A DNA stretch of 64,000 bases from Paenibacillus sp. EZ-K15 (GCF_002573715.1 NZ_PDHM01000018.1:19732-83731), one strand, 5' to 3'; positions 8,192 to 17,802 are shown, counted from the first letter of the stretch. Program-made: numbers and translations. Notes: generated by a model from the sequence alone, not told the origin.

Positions 8192-9094
8192 TCATTTATC
8201 CGAAAAAACATCCACTTCCAGCCAGTCCATCTGCCGCAGCGGTTCAGGTCCGGTATCCATGCCCAGCAGCTGGAGAAGCTGTTTGGCATTGTCGGAAGCA
8301 TCTCCTCCCGAATTGTTATTGAATATAATCCAGCATTGCTTCGACTTCTCAAGCAATTTCTCTATCCATACCTTCCACTGTTCCAATTCCTCTAAGCTGT
8401 AACGGTATAAATACCGCACCTCGCGCCAGTTGGGCTGACCGCTGGAGTGCCACCCTTCGGCGTTACGACCATGCATCCGGATCATCACAGCCTCTGTACC
8501 CGATGTCTCAAGCACGACCGGAACGGATCCAATGCCCGCTTGCGGCTCGTCGGCGATGCTGTGAATCCAGCCCTCGCTTCGCATAAACTCAAGAGTCTTC
8601 TCCCGAAACTCTGGCGCATACCAGCTCTGATGCCGAAATTCCAAAGCTACGGGTACATCCTTCATCCACTCCCGCGTACGCTTCAGAATGTCCACATGTT
8701 TGCGTTCGCACCCGAACCAGGGCGGGTATTGAAACAGAACGGTCCTTAATTTGTCCGCAGCGCGCAATTCCTCAACTGATGTGAGCAAATGATCAAACAT
8801 CGCTTTGACGCTAGGGTATCTGTCCTTACCCTGGCCGCGTGCATGACCTGTCATGCCTTGATAAGCCTTTACAATAAAACCAAAGTGGTCTGGGACGGCA
8901 GCTGCCCACTTATTCATTTGTTCCGGTGACGGTATGGCATAGAACGAATTGTCCATCTCCACGATGGGAAAATGTCGGCTGTACATTTCCAGCCTGTCTG
9001 CGGCCCTCGCCCCTTCATCATACAGCTTGTCATGATCTCCCCATCCGGACAGACCCACCTGAATCACATGCTCATTCTTTTCTTCCTTTAACAT
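8192..9094 (-). CDS. DUF72 domain-containing protein (YecE/YunF-like)
   Basis: A cytosolic TIM-barrel protein of 300 residues with DUF72 hallmarks: the opening V-G-L-S-G-W-G, Y-S-R-H-F-P-I-V-E-M-D-N-S-F-Y-A, F-Q-Y-P-P-W-F and A-L-E-F-R-H-Q-S-W. The family's biochemical role is unknown. I prefer the ATG at 9094 (MLKEEKNEH), which follows GAGAGG by about 6 nt, over the ATG at 9124, which has no ribosome site. It appears monocistronic. Confidence 0.85.
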   Translation of the reverse strand: MLKEEKNEHVIQVGLSGWGDHDKLYDEGARAADRLEMYSRHFPIVEMDNSFYAIPSPEQMNKWAAAVPDHFGFIVKAYQGMTGHARGQGKDRYPSVKAMFDHLLTSVEELRAADKLRTVLFQYPPWFGCERKHVDILKRTREWMKDVPVALEFRHQSWYAPEFREKTLEFMRSEGWIHSIADEPQAGIGSVPVVLETSGTEAVMIRMHGRNAEGWHSSGQPNWREVRYLYRYSLEELEQWKVWIEKLLEKSKQCWIIFNNNSGGDASDNAKQLLQLLGMDTGPEPLRQMDWLEVDVFSDK

Positions 9095-9211
9095 AACAAT
9101 CCTCTCATCCACATGATTTACCATATCGGGGACTTCTATTAATTAACCGCATACGGGAAATTTCAAAAGCAGGCAACCCCTTACTGTTTTTACCAACTGC
9201 TTTCATCACAA

Positions 9212-9746
9212 TCACTTCTGATCATAAAAAATATGATGTGCCTCCAGCATTCCGTTCACGATGTGTATCCTTCCATAGGAATACCGGGGCTGCCGTCTTT
9301 TGTCCGTGGCGGAACCGGGATTGAACAGCAGCACCCCTTGCACATGTTCTTTAAACGGTATATGAGAGTGGCCGAACAAGATGCAATCCACCTCCGTGTC
9401 CGCAAAAGCTTTTCTTGCGCGGGAGGGGGTTGTTCCTCCCTGTCCGTGCCCATGCACAATACCGATGCGTTTGCCTTCGATTTCGACCAGCTTCTTGTAA
9501 CCTAGCCGTTCTATGATCCGCTCGTCATCAACATTCCCGGCTACTCCTTCCACCGGAGCATATTGATTAAGCTGTTCATAGAGCTCCCAATTAGACCAGT
9601 CACCAGCATGAAGAATAAGATCCGAATGCCTCACATCTTCAAGGAGCGAGGCTGGGCAGCTCTTTCGCTTTTCTTGGCATATGGGTGTCTGACAATACCG
9701 TAATCCGAAATGGAAAACTCATCTTGATCGACCCCTTCTTCATCAT
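9212..9746 (-). pseudogene. YfcE/YsnB-type metallophosphoesterase, frameshifted near residue 34
   Basis: Two overlapping frames together make one phosphoesterase of the MJ0936/YfcE family. The upstream frame begins at an ATG near 9743-9746 and contains the first metal motif, V-L-S-D-T-H-M-P, but hits TGA at 9639-9641 after C-T-C-G-C-T-C-C-T. The downstream frame, readable from 9645, continues E-D-V-R-H-S-D-L-I-L-H-A-G-D-W, then G-N-V-D-D, H-G-H-G and G-H-S-H, and runs to 9212. A single +1 shift at the CCT-TGA junction restores the family sequence. Downstream motifs are intact, so this may be a recent mutation, a sequencing error or, less likely, recoding. A GTG at 9634 could start a truncated form lacking the first metal ligands. 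Confidence 0.75.
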
Positions 9747-9811
9747 ATTAAATGCTGAGATACCTGCTGTCTGACACTAACCTATATCCTACCAAATAAA
9801 CGAATTCAAAT

Positions 9812-9839
9812 AAAACCGCGCAGGTGAGCTGCGCGGTTT
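9812..9839. terminator. Strong hairpin upstream of the LysE gene
   Basis: AAAACCGCGCAG (9812-9823) pairs with CTGCGCGGTTT (9829-9839). The following T tract is short on both strands. It may insulate the LysE gene or terminate leader transcription. Confidence 0.55.
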
Positions 9840-9965
9840 GTGGGTCTGTTTCAGACAGAAAAAATTTCCAATCATAAGTTTTAGTTTGTCCGGGTGCTGA
9901 ATAGAATGTACGAGCATGAAGGTACAAGCTTTCATATCCATGTTCATGACGAGAGGTGGAAGTCA

Positions 9966-10601
9966 ATGAGTATTTTTATTAGCTACATGATTCTGGGACT
10001 TTCTCTTTCAGCCCCCGTAGGCCCGGTCAATGCAGCACAGCTCGATAAGGGGATTAAGAAAGGGTTTTGGCATGCATGGTTGTTCGGAATCGGTGCGGTC
10101 CTGGCAGATATCCTTTATATGATCCTGGTCTACCTGGGCGTTGTTCACTTTCTGAATACGCCGTTCATGCAGACCTTTCTGTGGCTGTTCGGTGCCTTTG
10201 TTCTTATCTATTCGGGGCTTGAAAGCATCCTGAATGCCAATAAAGTGACGATCAGTCAAGAAAACAATGAAGATTCGTTATGGAAAAGCATGCTCTCCGG
10301 GTTTCTCTTGTCCGTCTCCAATCCGATGACGATCCTGTTCTGGCTCGGAATCTACGGCTCTATTCTCGTTAAAACCGCAGCGGACGACGGATCCGCCAAT
10401 CTGTTTCTCTACAGCGTGGCCGTCATCGCCGGGGTTGTGCTATGGGATTTGTTCATGGCTGCGCTCGGCAGTGTATTCCGCCGATATTTGAGCAATAGAG
10501 CGCTCTCCCTGATCTCCATAATTTCCGGCATCTCGTTAATCGTCTTTGGCGTTTATTTTGGAATTCGGGCTCTTGCGCTGCTATATCCGCTCATATTCTA
10601 A
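9966..10601 (+). CDS. LysE/RhtB family transporter
   Basis: A 211-residue membrane protein with about six hydrophobic helices. The N-terminal helix has the family signature G-L-S-L-S-A-P-V-G-P-V-N-A, and S-N-P-M-T-I-L-F-W occurs in the middle. The family exports amino acids or related metabolites by proton antiport. The start is the ATG at 9966 with GAGAGGTGG upstream; the longer frame from 9894 has no ribosome site. Its stop overlaps the convergent permease gene by 4 nt. Confidence 0.88.
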   Translation: MSIFISYMILGLSLSAPVGPVNAAQLDKGIKKGFWHAWLFGIGAVLADILYMILVYLGVVHFLNTPFMQTFLWLFGAFVLIYSGLESILNANKVTISQENNEDSLWKSMLSGFLLSVSNPMTILFWLGIYGSILVKTAADDGSANLFLYSVAVIAGVVLWDLFMAALGSVFRRYLSNRALSLISIISGISLIVFGVYFGIRALALLYPLIF

Positions 10602-11974
10602 CGGGCCGGCTTCGGGCGAAACTTGGGTTTGTCCGCCTCCCTGACGTGGCCTTGACCGGATTTTTTCCACACGGAGCGCATGCATAGGACAACCAGACCG
10701 ATTACCACGATAAACCCAAGACTGATCCAGAGCCCCGGGCGACTCATAGGGTGCAGTGCGGTTCCACTGACGGCAGCCGCGATCAAGAGCATCCCGATGT
10801 ATCTTTTGATCTTGCCCCAAACCGTAAGCTCTATGAGTCGACCTGCCGATATGAGAATGAAGAACCAATTATACAGCAGCATAAGTCCTGCACCCGTGGT
10901 CAAATACTCATAAATCTTGCCTGGCATGAGCAGAGACAACACAATGGATACAATCAATCCGATAGCTGTAAGGGAAAGTGCATATATGGGCGTATCCCGC
11001 TTAAACTTTTTCCTGGAAAACAGTTTGGGAGCGTCCTTATCTTCGGATAAGGTAACCAGCATCGTGGTCACAGCATACAACGAGGCAACCATGGTCGAGA
11101 AACCGGCTATAATCAAGACAGCATTAAATATATGCGGGATAAAAGGAAGGTGGTAGGAGCTTAGCGCCACAACAAAGGGACTTTTGGTCGTGGAGAATTG
11201 ATTCCAGGCCACCATGATCACGGCCATGCCAATAGAAAGAACGTATACGATGGAGAGCAGCAGAATCATCACTCTACCCGCTTTGGGCGCTTCCTTCGGA
11301 TTCTTCAAGCGAATCGCCATGACCCCCATGACTTCAATTCCGCCGAAGGCATAAAACGCAAAAATCAGGGACGACCACATGCCTATGCCGCCTGCCGGAA
11401 AAAATGCGTTTATGCTGCCCGGAACGTGCAGCTTCGACCCTCCTTTTAACCACCCCATCAAGGCGGCAGTAGCAATGATGAGAAACATGACAATCGCGGC
11501 AACCTTAATGACAGCCAATACATTCTCCAGCCGGTCGAAGCCTTTGTTGCCGATCCAGATGACAAACAGTCCCAATACGGCATAACCTGACGCAAATATC
11601 CACATCGGAACACCAGGAAACCAGAAGCGAGAGAAAATCGCCAGCGCTGTCATCTGGCTCCCCATGATCAACACTTCGGAGCACCAGTACATCCACCCTG
11701 TAGAGAAGCCTGCCCATCGGCCATAGGCTTTTTTGGCATAGGTCCGGAACGAGCCCTTCTGCGGGTCCTCGGCCGTCATCCGTGACAGCACATCAAACAC
11801 AAAGAAGGTGGCTGTCGCCGCTAATATAATAGAAAGAAGAAAAGCCGGTCCTCCAAGCCGAATACCTAAAGCGGATCCGAGAAAATACCCTGTGCCGATC
11901 GTTGATGCAACTCCCAGCAGCGATAGCTGCCACCATCTCAAGTTCCCTGCCTCCGTCCTCGCCCCTTTGTTCAC
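10598..11974 (-). CDS. APC superfamily amino acid permease
   Basis: A 458-residue membrane protein with about 12 helices. The first helix contains the APC motif G-x-x-S-T-I-G-T-G-Y-F, followed by G-G-P-A-F-L-L-S. Such carriers import amino acids with protons. The substrate cannot be assigned. The GTG at 11974 follows GGAGGACAG. The last residues overlap the convergent LysE gene, so importer and exporter are tail to tail. Confidence 0.88.
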   Translation of the reverse strand: MNKGARTEAGNLRWWQLSLLGVASTIGTGYFLGSALGIRLGGPAFLLSIILAATATFFVFDVLSRMTAEDPQKGSFRTYAKKAYGRWAGFSTGWMYWCSEVLIMGSQMTALAIFSRFWFPGVPMWIFASGYAVLGLFVIWIGNKGFDRLENVLAVIKVAAIVMFLIIATAALMGWLKGGSKLHVPGSINAFFPAGGIGMWSSLIFAFYAFGGIEVMGVMAIRLKNPKEAPKAGRVMILLLSIVYVLSIGMAVIMVAWNQFSTTKSPFVVALSSYHLPFIPHIFNAVLIIAGFSTMVASLYAVTTMLVTLSEDKDAPKLFSRKKFKRDTPIYALSLTAIGLIVSIVLSLLMPGKIYEYLTTGAGLMLLYNWFFILISAGRLIELTVWGKIKRYIGMLLIAAAVSGTALHPMSRPGLWISLGFIVVIGLVVLCMRSVWKKSGQGHVREADKPKFRPKPAR

Positions 11975-12198
11975 GGTTCTGTCCTCCAGATTATTGTTAT
12001 GGGTTCGTTCAAAACTTTCCTTATTATGAAGGGAACCTCCGTGATTTATGTACCGCCTATCTCAACCTAAAAATGCCTTTTAGCAAAAGAGAAGCCATGG
12101 AATTATGCTCATATCCAGTCTGTGGCTGGGTTCTCTCGCATATTTTGGTTGTTCCCCGAGAACTCTAAACGGTAGAAAGCTGTATTGGGGGATCACAC

Positions 12199-13305
12199 AT
12201 GTCAGGAACTCGCGGTATTCCAACGAATCAGGCATTTATGATTATGATGCTTACGGCCGGCTTGACCAATCATGTCATGATCATACCTGTGCTTCTGGAG
12301 AAATCCGGACGGGATGCCTGGATCACCATTATCGTGTCGGCCGTATTATTCCTGCCCTGGATTCTGCTTATTTACGGGATCATCCAAAAAATCGGCAATC
12401 GTTCCATCACGCAGGCACTTGACGAAAGCAGTGGTAAAGGTGCTCGAATATTGGCGATGAGTTTGTCCGGTTTATATTTTTTCGCTTTTGCCTTTTATAC
12501 CTTAAAGGAAGTTATCGATTGGACAAAGTCGACCTATATGATCCAAACCCCTGTCATTGCCACCGCATTGGTACTCTTAGTGTTATGTATTGTCAGCGCT
12601 AATCACGGCATAAAGACCATTGGCGTTTCCGCCGGAATATTGCTTCCTTTTGTCGTATTACTGGGGATATTCGTATCCTTGGCCAATCTGAAAGTGAAAA
12701 ACTACAATTATTTGCTGCCCGTCCTTGAGGACGGCTTCCAGCCGGTTCTAAGCGGAATCCCCGTCATGTTCGGTGGACTGTCCCAATTTATATTGATTTT
12801 ATTCTTACGCCCCCACCTTCAGAAAAAGCCCAGTTTTGTTACGATCCTGCTCATCCATCTGGTTCTGATCTTCCTGACGTTTGGACCCACCGTTGGCGGC
12901 ATTGCCGAATTTGGACCTGAAGAAATGGGGCTCCAACGGTACCCGGCTTATGAACAGTGGCGTCTCGTAAAGCTGGGCAAATTCGTAGAGCATGTCGACT
13001 TTTTGTCGATTTTCCAATGGCTCAGCGGAGCTTATGTCTCCATATCCATCTCGATTTTTTTGCTCTGTGAAACCATTCTTCCCAAGTCCAAGCAAAGCGT
13101 AGGCATATTAGCCGTTTCAACGCTGCTTATTATTATGTGCGCTTCACCGATCAGCAATCCCAAAATGTATTATGCAATGGCAGACTATTTTTTGCCCATA
13201 TCCGCCGCTTATATTACCATCTTAAGCCTCCTGTTGTTCTTTTTGATCCATAAACCATCCCAACAACAGAACTCACATTCATCGAAAGGAGAATCCCAGC
13301 AATGA
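12199..13305 (+). CDS. Spore germination receptor B subunit (GerB family)
   Basis: A 368-residue protein with about ten transmembrane helices of the APC-like GerAB/GerKB family, the membrane subunit thought to bind the germinant. The start I-P-T-N-Q-A-F, the helix L-T-N-H-V-M-I-I-P-V and the loop G-P-E-E-M-G-L-Q-R-Y-P-A are typical. The ATG follows GGGGGATC. The stop overlaps the start of the A-subunit gene by 4 nt. The receptor sits in the spore inner membrane. Gene order here is B-A-C rather than the A-B-C order of the Bacillus gerA operon. Confidence 0.92.
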   Translation: MSGTRGIPTNQAFMIMMLTAGLTNHVMIIPVLLEKSGRDAWITIIVSAVLFLPWILLIYGIIQKIGNRSITQALDESSGKGARILAMSLSGLYFFAFAFYTLKEVIDWTKSTYMIQTPVIATALVLLVLCIVSANHGIKTIGVSAGILLPFVVLLGIFVSLANLKVKNYNYLLPVLEDGFQPVLSGIPVMFGGLSQFILILFLRPHLQKKPSFVTILLIHLVLIFLTFGPTVGGIAEFGPEEMGLQRYPAYEQWRLVKLGKFVEHVDFLSIFQWLSGAYVSISISIFLLCETILPKSKQSVGILAVSTLLIIMCASPISNPKMYYAMADYFLPISAAYITILSLLLFFLIHKPSQQQNSHSSKGESQQ

Positions 13306-14714
13306 ATATAACGGAACAGCAACTCCGAGATCGTTATGCCGATTCCGATGACATCTATATTACGACATATCCTGGTGAAGAAGGCGATATGCTGCCATGG
13401 GCGATTATGGTTTACAACCCGATGATGTGCGATTCTCAACTGATGTCCAAAATCTTTTTGCCTGTTATTAGCAAGGAATGGAATATATCCGTTTCTCAGA
13501 AGCATCCGTTTGATCCCGACCATCTGGAATATTATCTTACTCTTGACACATCCGAGGCTAATGTGGAATCGGTTGATGATATTGTATATTCAGGTTATGT
13601 TGCGTTGTATTTTCCTAAGGACAATAAGCTATATTCTTATAGCGCATCCAAAAGCATTGGGCGTTCGCCGGAGGAAAGTGCCGCAGAGACCTCGATCAAA
13701 GGTCCTCGTGACGGGTTCGTCGAGGAATTGGATATCAATGTATCGCTCATTCGCAAACGGCTAAAATCACCCGGACTCGTATATTCCTCCTTCAAGCTGG
13801 GTGACAAGAGCAAAACCACTGTCGGCATCATGTACTTAAAAGACAAGGTGATCCCAGAGACCGTCACAGCCATCGTGGATAAGCTAAATGATTTCTCCGG
13901 CGACTCACCCGTAGGCATGGGCGAGCTCGCTGAGCACCTAACGCCGTATCGATTCACGGTGCTTCCCATGTTCGATTATACGGGAAGGACCGATCTTGCT
14001 TATGACTCTTTAACTCGCGGCCGATTGGTCATTATTATGCAGGGAAGTCCCGTAGTATTAATTGCACCTGCCAGTTTTATGCAGCTCCTGTTTGCCGCAG
14101 AGGATCCGCAGATGCCGTTTTATTTCGTTATCCCATGGAGAATTCTCAGACTGGTTGGGTTCCTGATTTCCGTTTTCCTTCCGGGATTTTATATTACCTT
14201 GCTGTCCTTTCATCAGGATCAAATCCCTTTCCCGCTGCTCGCCACGGTCGCGAACACGCGGCTTGGACTTCCTATTCCAACCGGGTTTGAAATGCTGATC
14301 ATCCTGTTTCTACTTACCCTACTGCGGGAAGCCGGTATGCAGATGCCTTCACCAATCGCGTCAACCATTACGGTCGTTTCCGGTATCATCATTGGTGACG
14401 CCGCGATTCGGGGTGGTTTTTTCTCCCCAACGATGACGGTGATCGGCGCACTGGCTTTTGTTGCCGGGTCAACCCACTCCAATCAGGATTTTGTTGTGAC
14501 CCAGACGATTTTTCGTTTTTTTGTCCTTACCCTTTCCTCGGTATTCGGGTTATTCGGTTTTTTCATATCGGTATTCTTGATCGTTCAGTATGCAGCCCAC
14601 CATAATCCATATGGACAGCCGTATCTCGCCCCCTTCTCGCCTTTTTCCTTATCCAAAATCATTGGCAATCTCATGCGATTTCCGGGTAAACGAAAAAAGG
14701 GTGGAGCCCTATGA
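13302..14714 (+). CDS. Spore germination receptor A subunit (GerA family)
   Basis: A 470-residue GerAA/GerKA-type protein. A soluble N-terminal half (about 1-270) is followed by about five membrane helices containing F-L-P-G-F-Y-I-T, L-R-E-A-G-M-Q-M-P and G-D-A-A-I-R-G-G-F-F-S-P. It forms the oligomeric ion-channel-like part of germinant receptors. The ATG follows AAAGGAG, overlapping the gerB stop. The stop overlaps the C-subunit start (ATGA), so the three proteins are translationally coupled. Confidence 0.95.
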   Translation: MNITEQQLRDRYADSDDIYITTYPGEEGDMLPWAIMVYNPMMCDSQLMSKIFLPVISKEWNISVSQKHPFDPDHLEYYLTLDTSEANVESVDDIVYSGYVALYFPKDNKLYSYSASKSIGRSPEESAAETSIKGPRDGFVEELDINVSLIRKRLKSPGLVYSSFKLGDKSKTTVGIMYLKDKVIPETVTAIVDKLNDFSGDSPVGMGELAEHLTPYRFTVLPMFDYTGRTDLAYDSLTRGRLVIIMQGSPVVLIAPASFMQLLFAAEDPQMPFYFVIPWRILRLVGFLISVFLPGFYITLLSFHQDQIPFPLLATVANTRLGLPIPTGFEMLIILFLLTLLREAGMQMPSPIASTITVVSGIIIGDAAIRGGFFSPTMTVIGALAFVAGSTHSNQDFVVTQTIFRFFVLTLSSVFGLFGFFISVFLIVQYAAHHNPYGQPYLAPFSPFSLSKIIGNLMRFPGKRKKGGAL

Positions 14715-15850
14715 AGCGTGTATGGATACTCGCATGTATAGGATCTTTGCTGATCTCAGGCTGCTGGGACAACAAAGAAGTGCAGGATATCAACTACATC
14801 ACGGCTTTGGGCGTCGATTATAAGAACGACAAGTATATCATCTATGTGCAGATGCTGGACTTCGCAACGATTGCCAAACAAGAAAGCAGCAAGCCAACTG
14901 AGAAAGCGCCGATTTGGGTCGGCCGAGGAACCGGCACCACTTTGGCTGAAGCCCTAATCGATTTGTATACATCGAATCAGCAGCGGGTCTCTTGGGGCCA
15001 TGTCACGGCTTTGGTGCTTACGGAAGCGGTGTTAAAACCTAAGCAGTTGTCCCAAGTGTTCGACCTGACCAACCGTTCGCAGGAAATCCGTTATACGAAA
15101 TGGATCTATGGCACCAAGGACAATATGGAGGACCTCTTTACGGTATCGCCGTTCTTTCAGCTCTCACCTCTGCACTCGCTGCTTCATGAACCCAGAGAAA
15201 GCTATGTCCAATTCTCGTTTATACGTCCGATTCAATTCGTGAACTTTATTCGTCTCTACCGGGAGAAAGCCGCTACCGTCGTATTGCCCTCGCTCCATAT
15301 TTCAAATCAGAACTGGTCGGAAAATCTGAAGCAGCATCCGATTTTAGAAGTGAACGGCGGTTTTCTGATCAAGAACAAGGAATTGATGGGTTGGCTCAAA
15401 CGATCCGATCTGTTGGGTACACGCTGGCTAGCCTCGCCTCAAACCCATGCTGCAGTCATTGTTCAGGCGGACGACGAAGCCGTCGGGAGCATACGGCTGG
15501 AGAAGCCCCAATCATCCATTGAAGTTATCCGTAAACCAAACGATGCGTCATATCGAATCAAGCTTAACGTAATCGGGACGGTGCAGAATATGTATAAGAA
15601 GGTGGGAATTAAGGAGATGAAGCGGTTAACCGAAGATACCCTGCGAAAAGAAATGCATAATACCTTCCATAAAGCTGCATTGATACACGCGGATCCCTAC
15701 GAGCTATGTCTCCAATTGTACCGAACCGATCCGAAGCTCTGGAAGAAATTAGTGGAACAGAAAAAGGAGATCTACGATGAAACGTCGCTTGAACTTGAGG
15801 TTGACGTCAACCTGCGATACTGGGGACAGCGCAGAAGCTTGAACCGATAA
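14711..15850 (+). CDS. Ger(x)C family germination lipoprotein
   Basis: A 379-residue lipoprotein. A short signal peptide ends in the lipobox L-L-I-S-G-C, giving a diacylglyceryl cysteine near residue 18, followed by W-D-N-K-E, the usual Ger(x)C start. The body shows G-V-D-Y-K-N, the W-G-H-V-T-A-L-V-L-T-E segment and the C-terminal L-E-V-D-V-N. The lipoprotein is anchored on the outer face of the spore inner membrane and completes the receptor. It overlaps gerA by 4 nt and is followed by a strong terminator. Confidence 0.94.
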   Translation: MKRVWILACIGSLLISGCWDNKEVQDINYITALGVDYKNDKYIIYVQMLDFATIAKQESSKPTEKAPIWVGRGTGTTLAEALIDLYTSNQQRVSWGHVTALVLTEAVLKPKQLSQVFDLTNRSQEIRYTKWIYGTKDNMEDLFTVSPFFQLSPLHSLLHEPRESYVQFSFIRPIQFVNFIRLYREKAATVVLPSLHISNQNWSENLKQHPILEVNGGFLIKNKELMGWLKRSDLLGTRWLASPQTHAAVIVQADDEAVGSIRLEKPQSSIEVIRKPNDASYRIKLNVIGTVQNMYKKVGIKEMKRLTEDTLRKEMHNTFHKAALIHADPYELCLQLYRTDPKLWKKLVEQKKEIYDETSLELEVDVNLRYWGQRRSLNR

Positions 15851-15896
15851 ACGTCCGTCATTGACCAGCTGCTTTTGCCCGAAATGTGAAAACTAC

Positions 15897-15932
15897 AAAA
15901 GAAGCAGACCTTTATCGGCCTGCTTCTTTTTT
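15897..15932. terminator. Bidirectional terminator between gerC and the PTS gene
   Basis: AAAAGAAGCAG (15897-15907) pairs with CTGCTTCTTTT (from 15920) and is followed by a T tract on the plus strand. On the minus strand the A tract at 15897-15900 supplies a shorter T run for the PTS gene. Confidence 0.8.
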
Positions 15933-15941
15933 GTTGTTCCT

Positions 15942-17417
15942 TTATTTTTTCATAATATCCTTGATCTCGTCTTTAATGGATTCCGCCTGCGGTCCGAATA
16001 CAACCTGAACCGCACCTTGACCCAGACGCATGACACCAGATGCTCCTAACTTTTTCAACTCCGAATCCTTAACAGCCTTCTCGTCCTTAACAACCAGACG
16101 AAGGCGAGTGATACAAGCATCGACGCTGACAATGTTATCTTCTCCGCCGATGTTTTGCAGAACCTTGGCCGCCTTGGACTCTTTGGAAGCTGCGCCGGAT
16201 GGTGACTGAGCATCTGTTCCAACATCGTCAGAAACGGTATCCACGTCGTCGTCCTCCTCGCGTCCAGGTGTTTTCAAGTTCAGCTTGACAATGAGGATTC
16301 TAAACAGCAGATAGTACACGACACCGAAAGCCAAACCTACCGGTAGGAGCAGCCAAGCATTGGTAGACAGCTTCAGATTCACCAGGTAATCGATCAGGCC
16401 CGCCGAGAACGAGAAGCCCAAATGCACATCCAGGACATACATGATCAATCCGGAAAGGCCTGTCAAAATCGCATGCACCAAATACAACACCGGAGCAATG
16501 AACATGAACGCGAATTCAAGCGGTTCGGTGATCCCCGTCAGGAACGATGCCACTGCCGAACCGATAAAGATGGAGCCGACGAGCTTGCGTTTGGACGGCT
16601 TGGCGGTATGCATAAAGGCCAGCGCCGCAGCCGGCATCGCAAACATCATGATTGGGAAGAAACCGGACATGAACATACCAGCCGTCGGGTCTCCCGCAAA
16701 GAAACGCCACAGGTCGCCGTGAACAACTTCGCCCGCGGTATTGGTGTAATCGCCGATCTGAAACCATGCGATGGAGTTTAATACGTGGTGAAGACCGAGA
16801 GGGATCAGTAAGCGGTTGGCCATACCGAAAATGAACGATCCGATGCCTCCAAGGCCGACAACCCAGTTGCCGAAGACGGAAATGCCATCCTGGATTGGGC
16901 TCCAAATCATACCGATCAGAACCGCAAGCACCATCGTGGAGGCTGCTGTGATAATCGGAACGAAGCGTTTACCCGCAAAGAAGCCCAGCCAATCCGGCAT
17001 TTTAATCTTGTGGAATTTATTATACAGGTAAGCGGACCACATACCGACAAAGAGACCGCCAAGAACTCCCATATTCAGCTTCACGTCATCCGGTATAAAC
17101 GGCATTTGCAGCGGTACTTGTTCCAGCACTCTTGTAAGCACCATGTACCCAATAAGAGCAGATAGAGCCGCAACGGCGTCTCCGGCGAACCCGATTGCAA
17201 CGCCGATCGCAAAGATAAACGGCAGATTATCCAGAATCGCAAGGGCACCAGAGGTCATGAACGGAGTTACATATTGATTTAGAAAAGCGCCTAGGGCACC
17301 CAAAGGTATATCTTTTTGATAGTCGATCATTCCAAGCCCCTGCAAGATACCTGCCGCAGGCAAGGTGGCCACCGGCAGCATAAGGGACTTGCCCAGCTTT
17401 TGCAATTTAGCCAGCAT
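15942..17417 (-). CDS. PTS transporter EIICB, glucose/N-acetylglucosamine family
   Basis: A 491-residue sugar-phosphotransferase permease. An EIIC membrane domain (about 1-380) contains G-K-S-L-M-L-P-V-A-T-L-P-A-A, G-F-F-A-G-K-R-F-V-P-I and T-G-I-T-E-P-L-E-F. An acidic linker leads to an EIIB domain with the phospho-cysteine in D-A-C-I-T-R-L-R. There is no fused EIIA; a separate EIIA gene lies upstream. The loop L-I-P-L-G-L-H-H-V-L-N-S-I-A-W-F is closer to NagE/NagP than to PtsG, so GlcNAc is the better guess. The ATG at 17417 follows GAAAGG by 8 nt. A GlcT-type RAT/terminator lies in its leader. Confidence 0.9.
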   Translation of the reverse strand: MLAKLQKLGKSLMLPVATLPAAGILQGLGMIDYQKDIPLGALGAFLNQYVTPFMTSGALAILDNLPFIFAIGVAIGFAGDAVAALSALIGYMVLTRVLEQVPLQMPFIPDDVKLNMGVLGGLFVGMWSAYLYNKFHKIKMPDWLGFFAGKRFVPIITAASTMVLAVLIGMIWSPIQDGISVFGNWVVGLGGIGSFIFGMANRLLIPLGLHHVLNSIAWFQIGDYTNTAGEVVHGDLWRFFAGDPTAGMFMSGFFPIMMFAMPAAALAFMHTAKPSKRKLVGSIFIGSAVASFLTGITEPLEFAFMFIAPVLYLVHAILTGLSGLIMYVLDVHLGFSFSAGLIDYLVNLKLSTNAWLLLPVGLAFGVVYYLLFRILIVKLNLKTPGREEDDDVDTVSDDVGTDAQSPSGAASKESKAAKVLQNIGGEDNIVSVDACITRLRLVVKDEKAVKDSELKKLGASGVMRLGQGAVQVVFGPQAESIKDEIKDIMKK

Positions 17418-17615
17418 GTCAATCATCCTTTCAAACTTCAATAATTTAGCTTTTCAATGAAATCGTTTACATAATGCGTCGAATGAATAACCATTTCTTC
17501 CCTTCCATTCGGGAACAAAAAGACCTCAGAAAATCCTCCTCCTTGCGAGTTCTTGTATTCATCATTTTAAGGTGGTATGGATCCGGCTATCATGGGTACC
17601 AGGAGTCCATTAATC

Positions 17616-17703
17616 AAACCTCTACCGAAGGCTCTTCTCAGAGAGCGACCGTGTCCTAGAGGTAAGTATTCTTGCGATATAGAATTCCGTCAGCCCCGCT
17701 GAA
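17616..17703 (+). repeat. Copy of a dispersed intergenic repeat
   Basis: The segment AAACCTCT, AGCGACCG, GGTA and then TTCTTGCGATATAGAATT aligns in order with the repeat at the right end of the window (63891 onward). It lies in the PTS leader between the terminator and the coding start. Confidence 0.55.
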
Positions 17704-17720
17704 CCTTGACTATACCAACA

Positions 17721-17775
17721 AAAAAAGCCAAGAAGAACGGTGACTATAAAAAATATAGTCCGATTCTTCTTGGCT
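17721..17775 (-). terminator. RAT-controlled terminator upstream of the EIICB gene
   Basis: On the minus strand a long stem is built from GCCAAGAAGAA and its complement (plus 17728 to 17775) and is extended by ACTATA/TATAGT. It is followed by seven T residues (plus A run 17721-17727). Its 5' arm overlaps the RAT sequence, the standard antitermination layout. Confidence 0.85.
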
Positions 17776-17802
17776 CATGCCCATGTTTATGGTAACACGC
17801 CT
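17772..17802 (-). promoter_or_regulatory. GlcT-type ribonucleic antiterminator (RAT)
   Basis: On the minus strand the sequence reads GGCGTGTTACC, a short internal arm, then GGGCATGAG. This has the same landmarks as the RAT of the Bacillus subtilis ptsG leader (CGTGTTAC...GGCATGAG). GlcT, encoded just upstream, should bind it and prevent formation of the overlapping terminator, so that the permease is made only when sugar is present. Confidence 0.8.

Noticed and set aside
12000..12198. Sigma-G promoter for the germination operon
   Set aside because: GCATA near 12138 lacks a CATNNTA partner at 17-18 nt. Likely present but not identifiable by eye.
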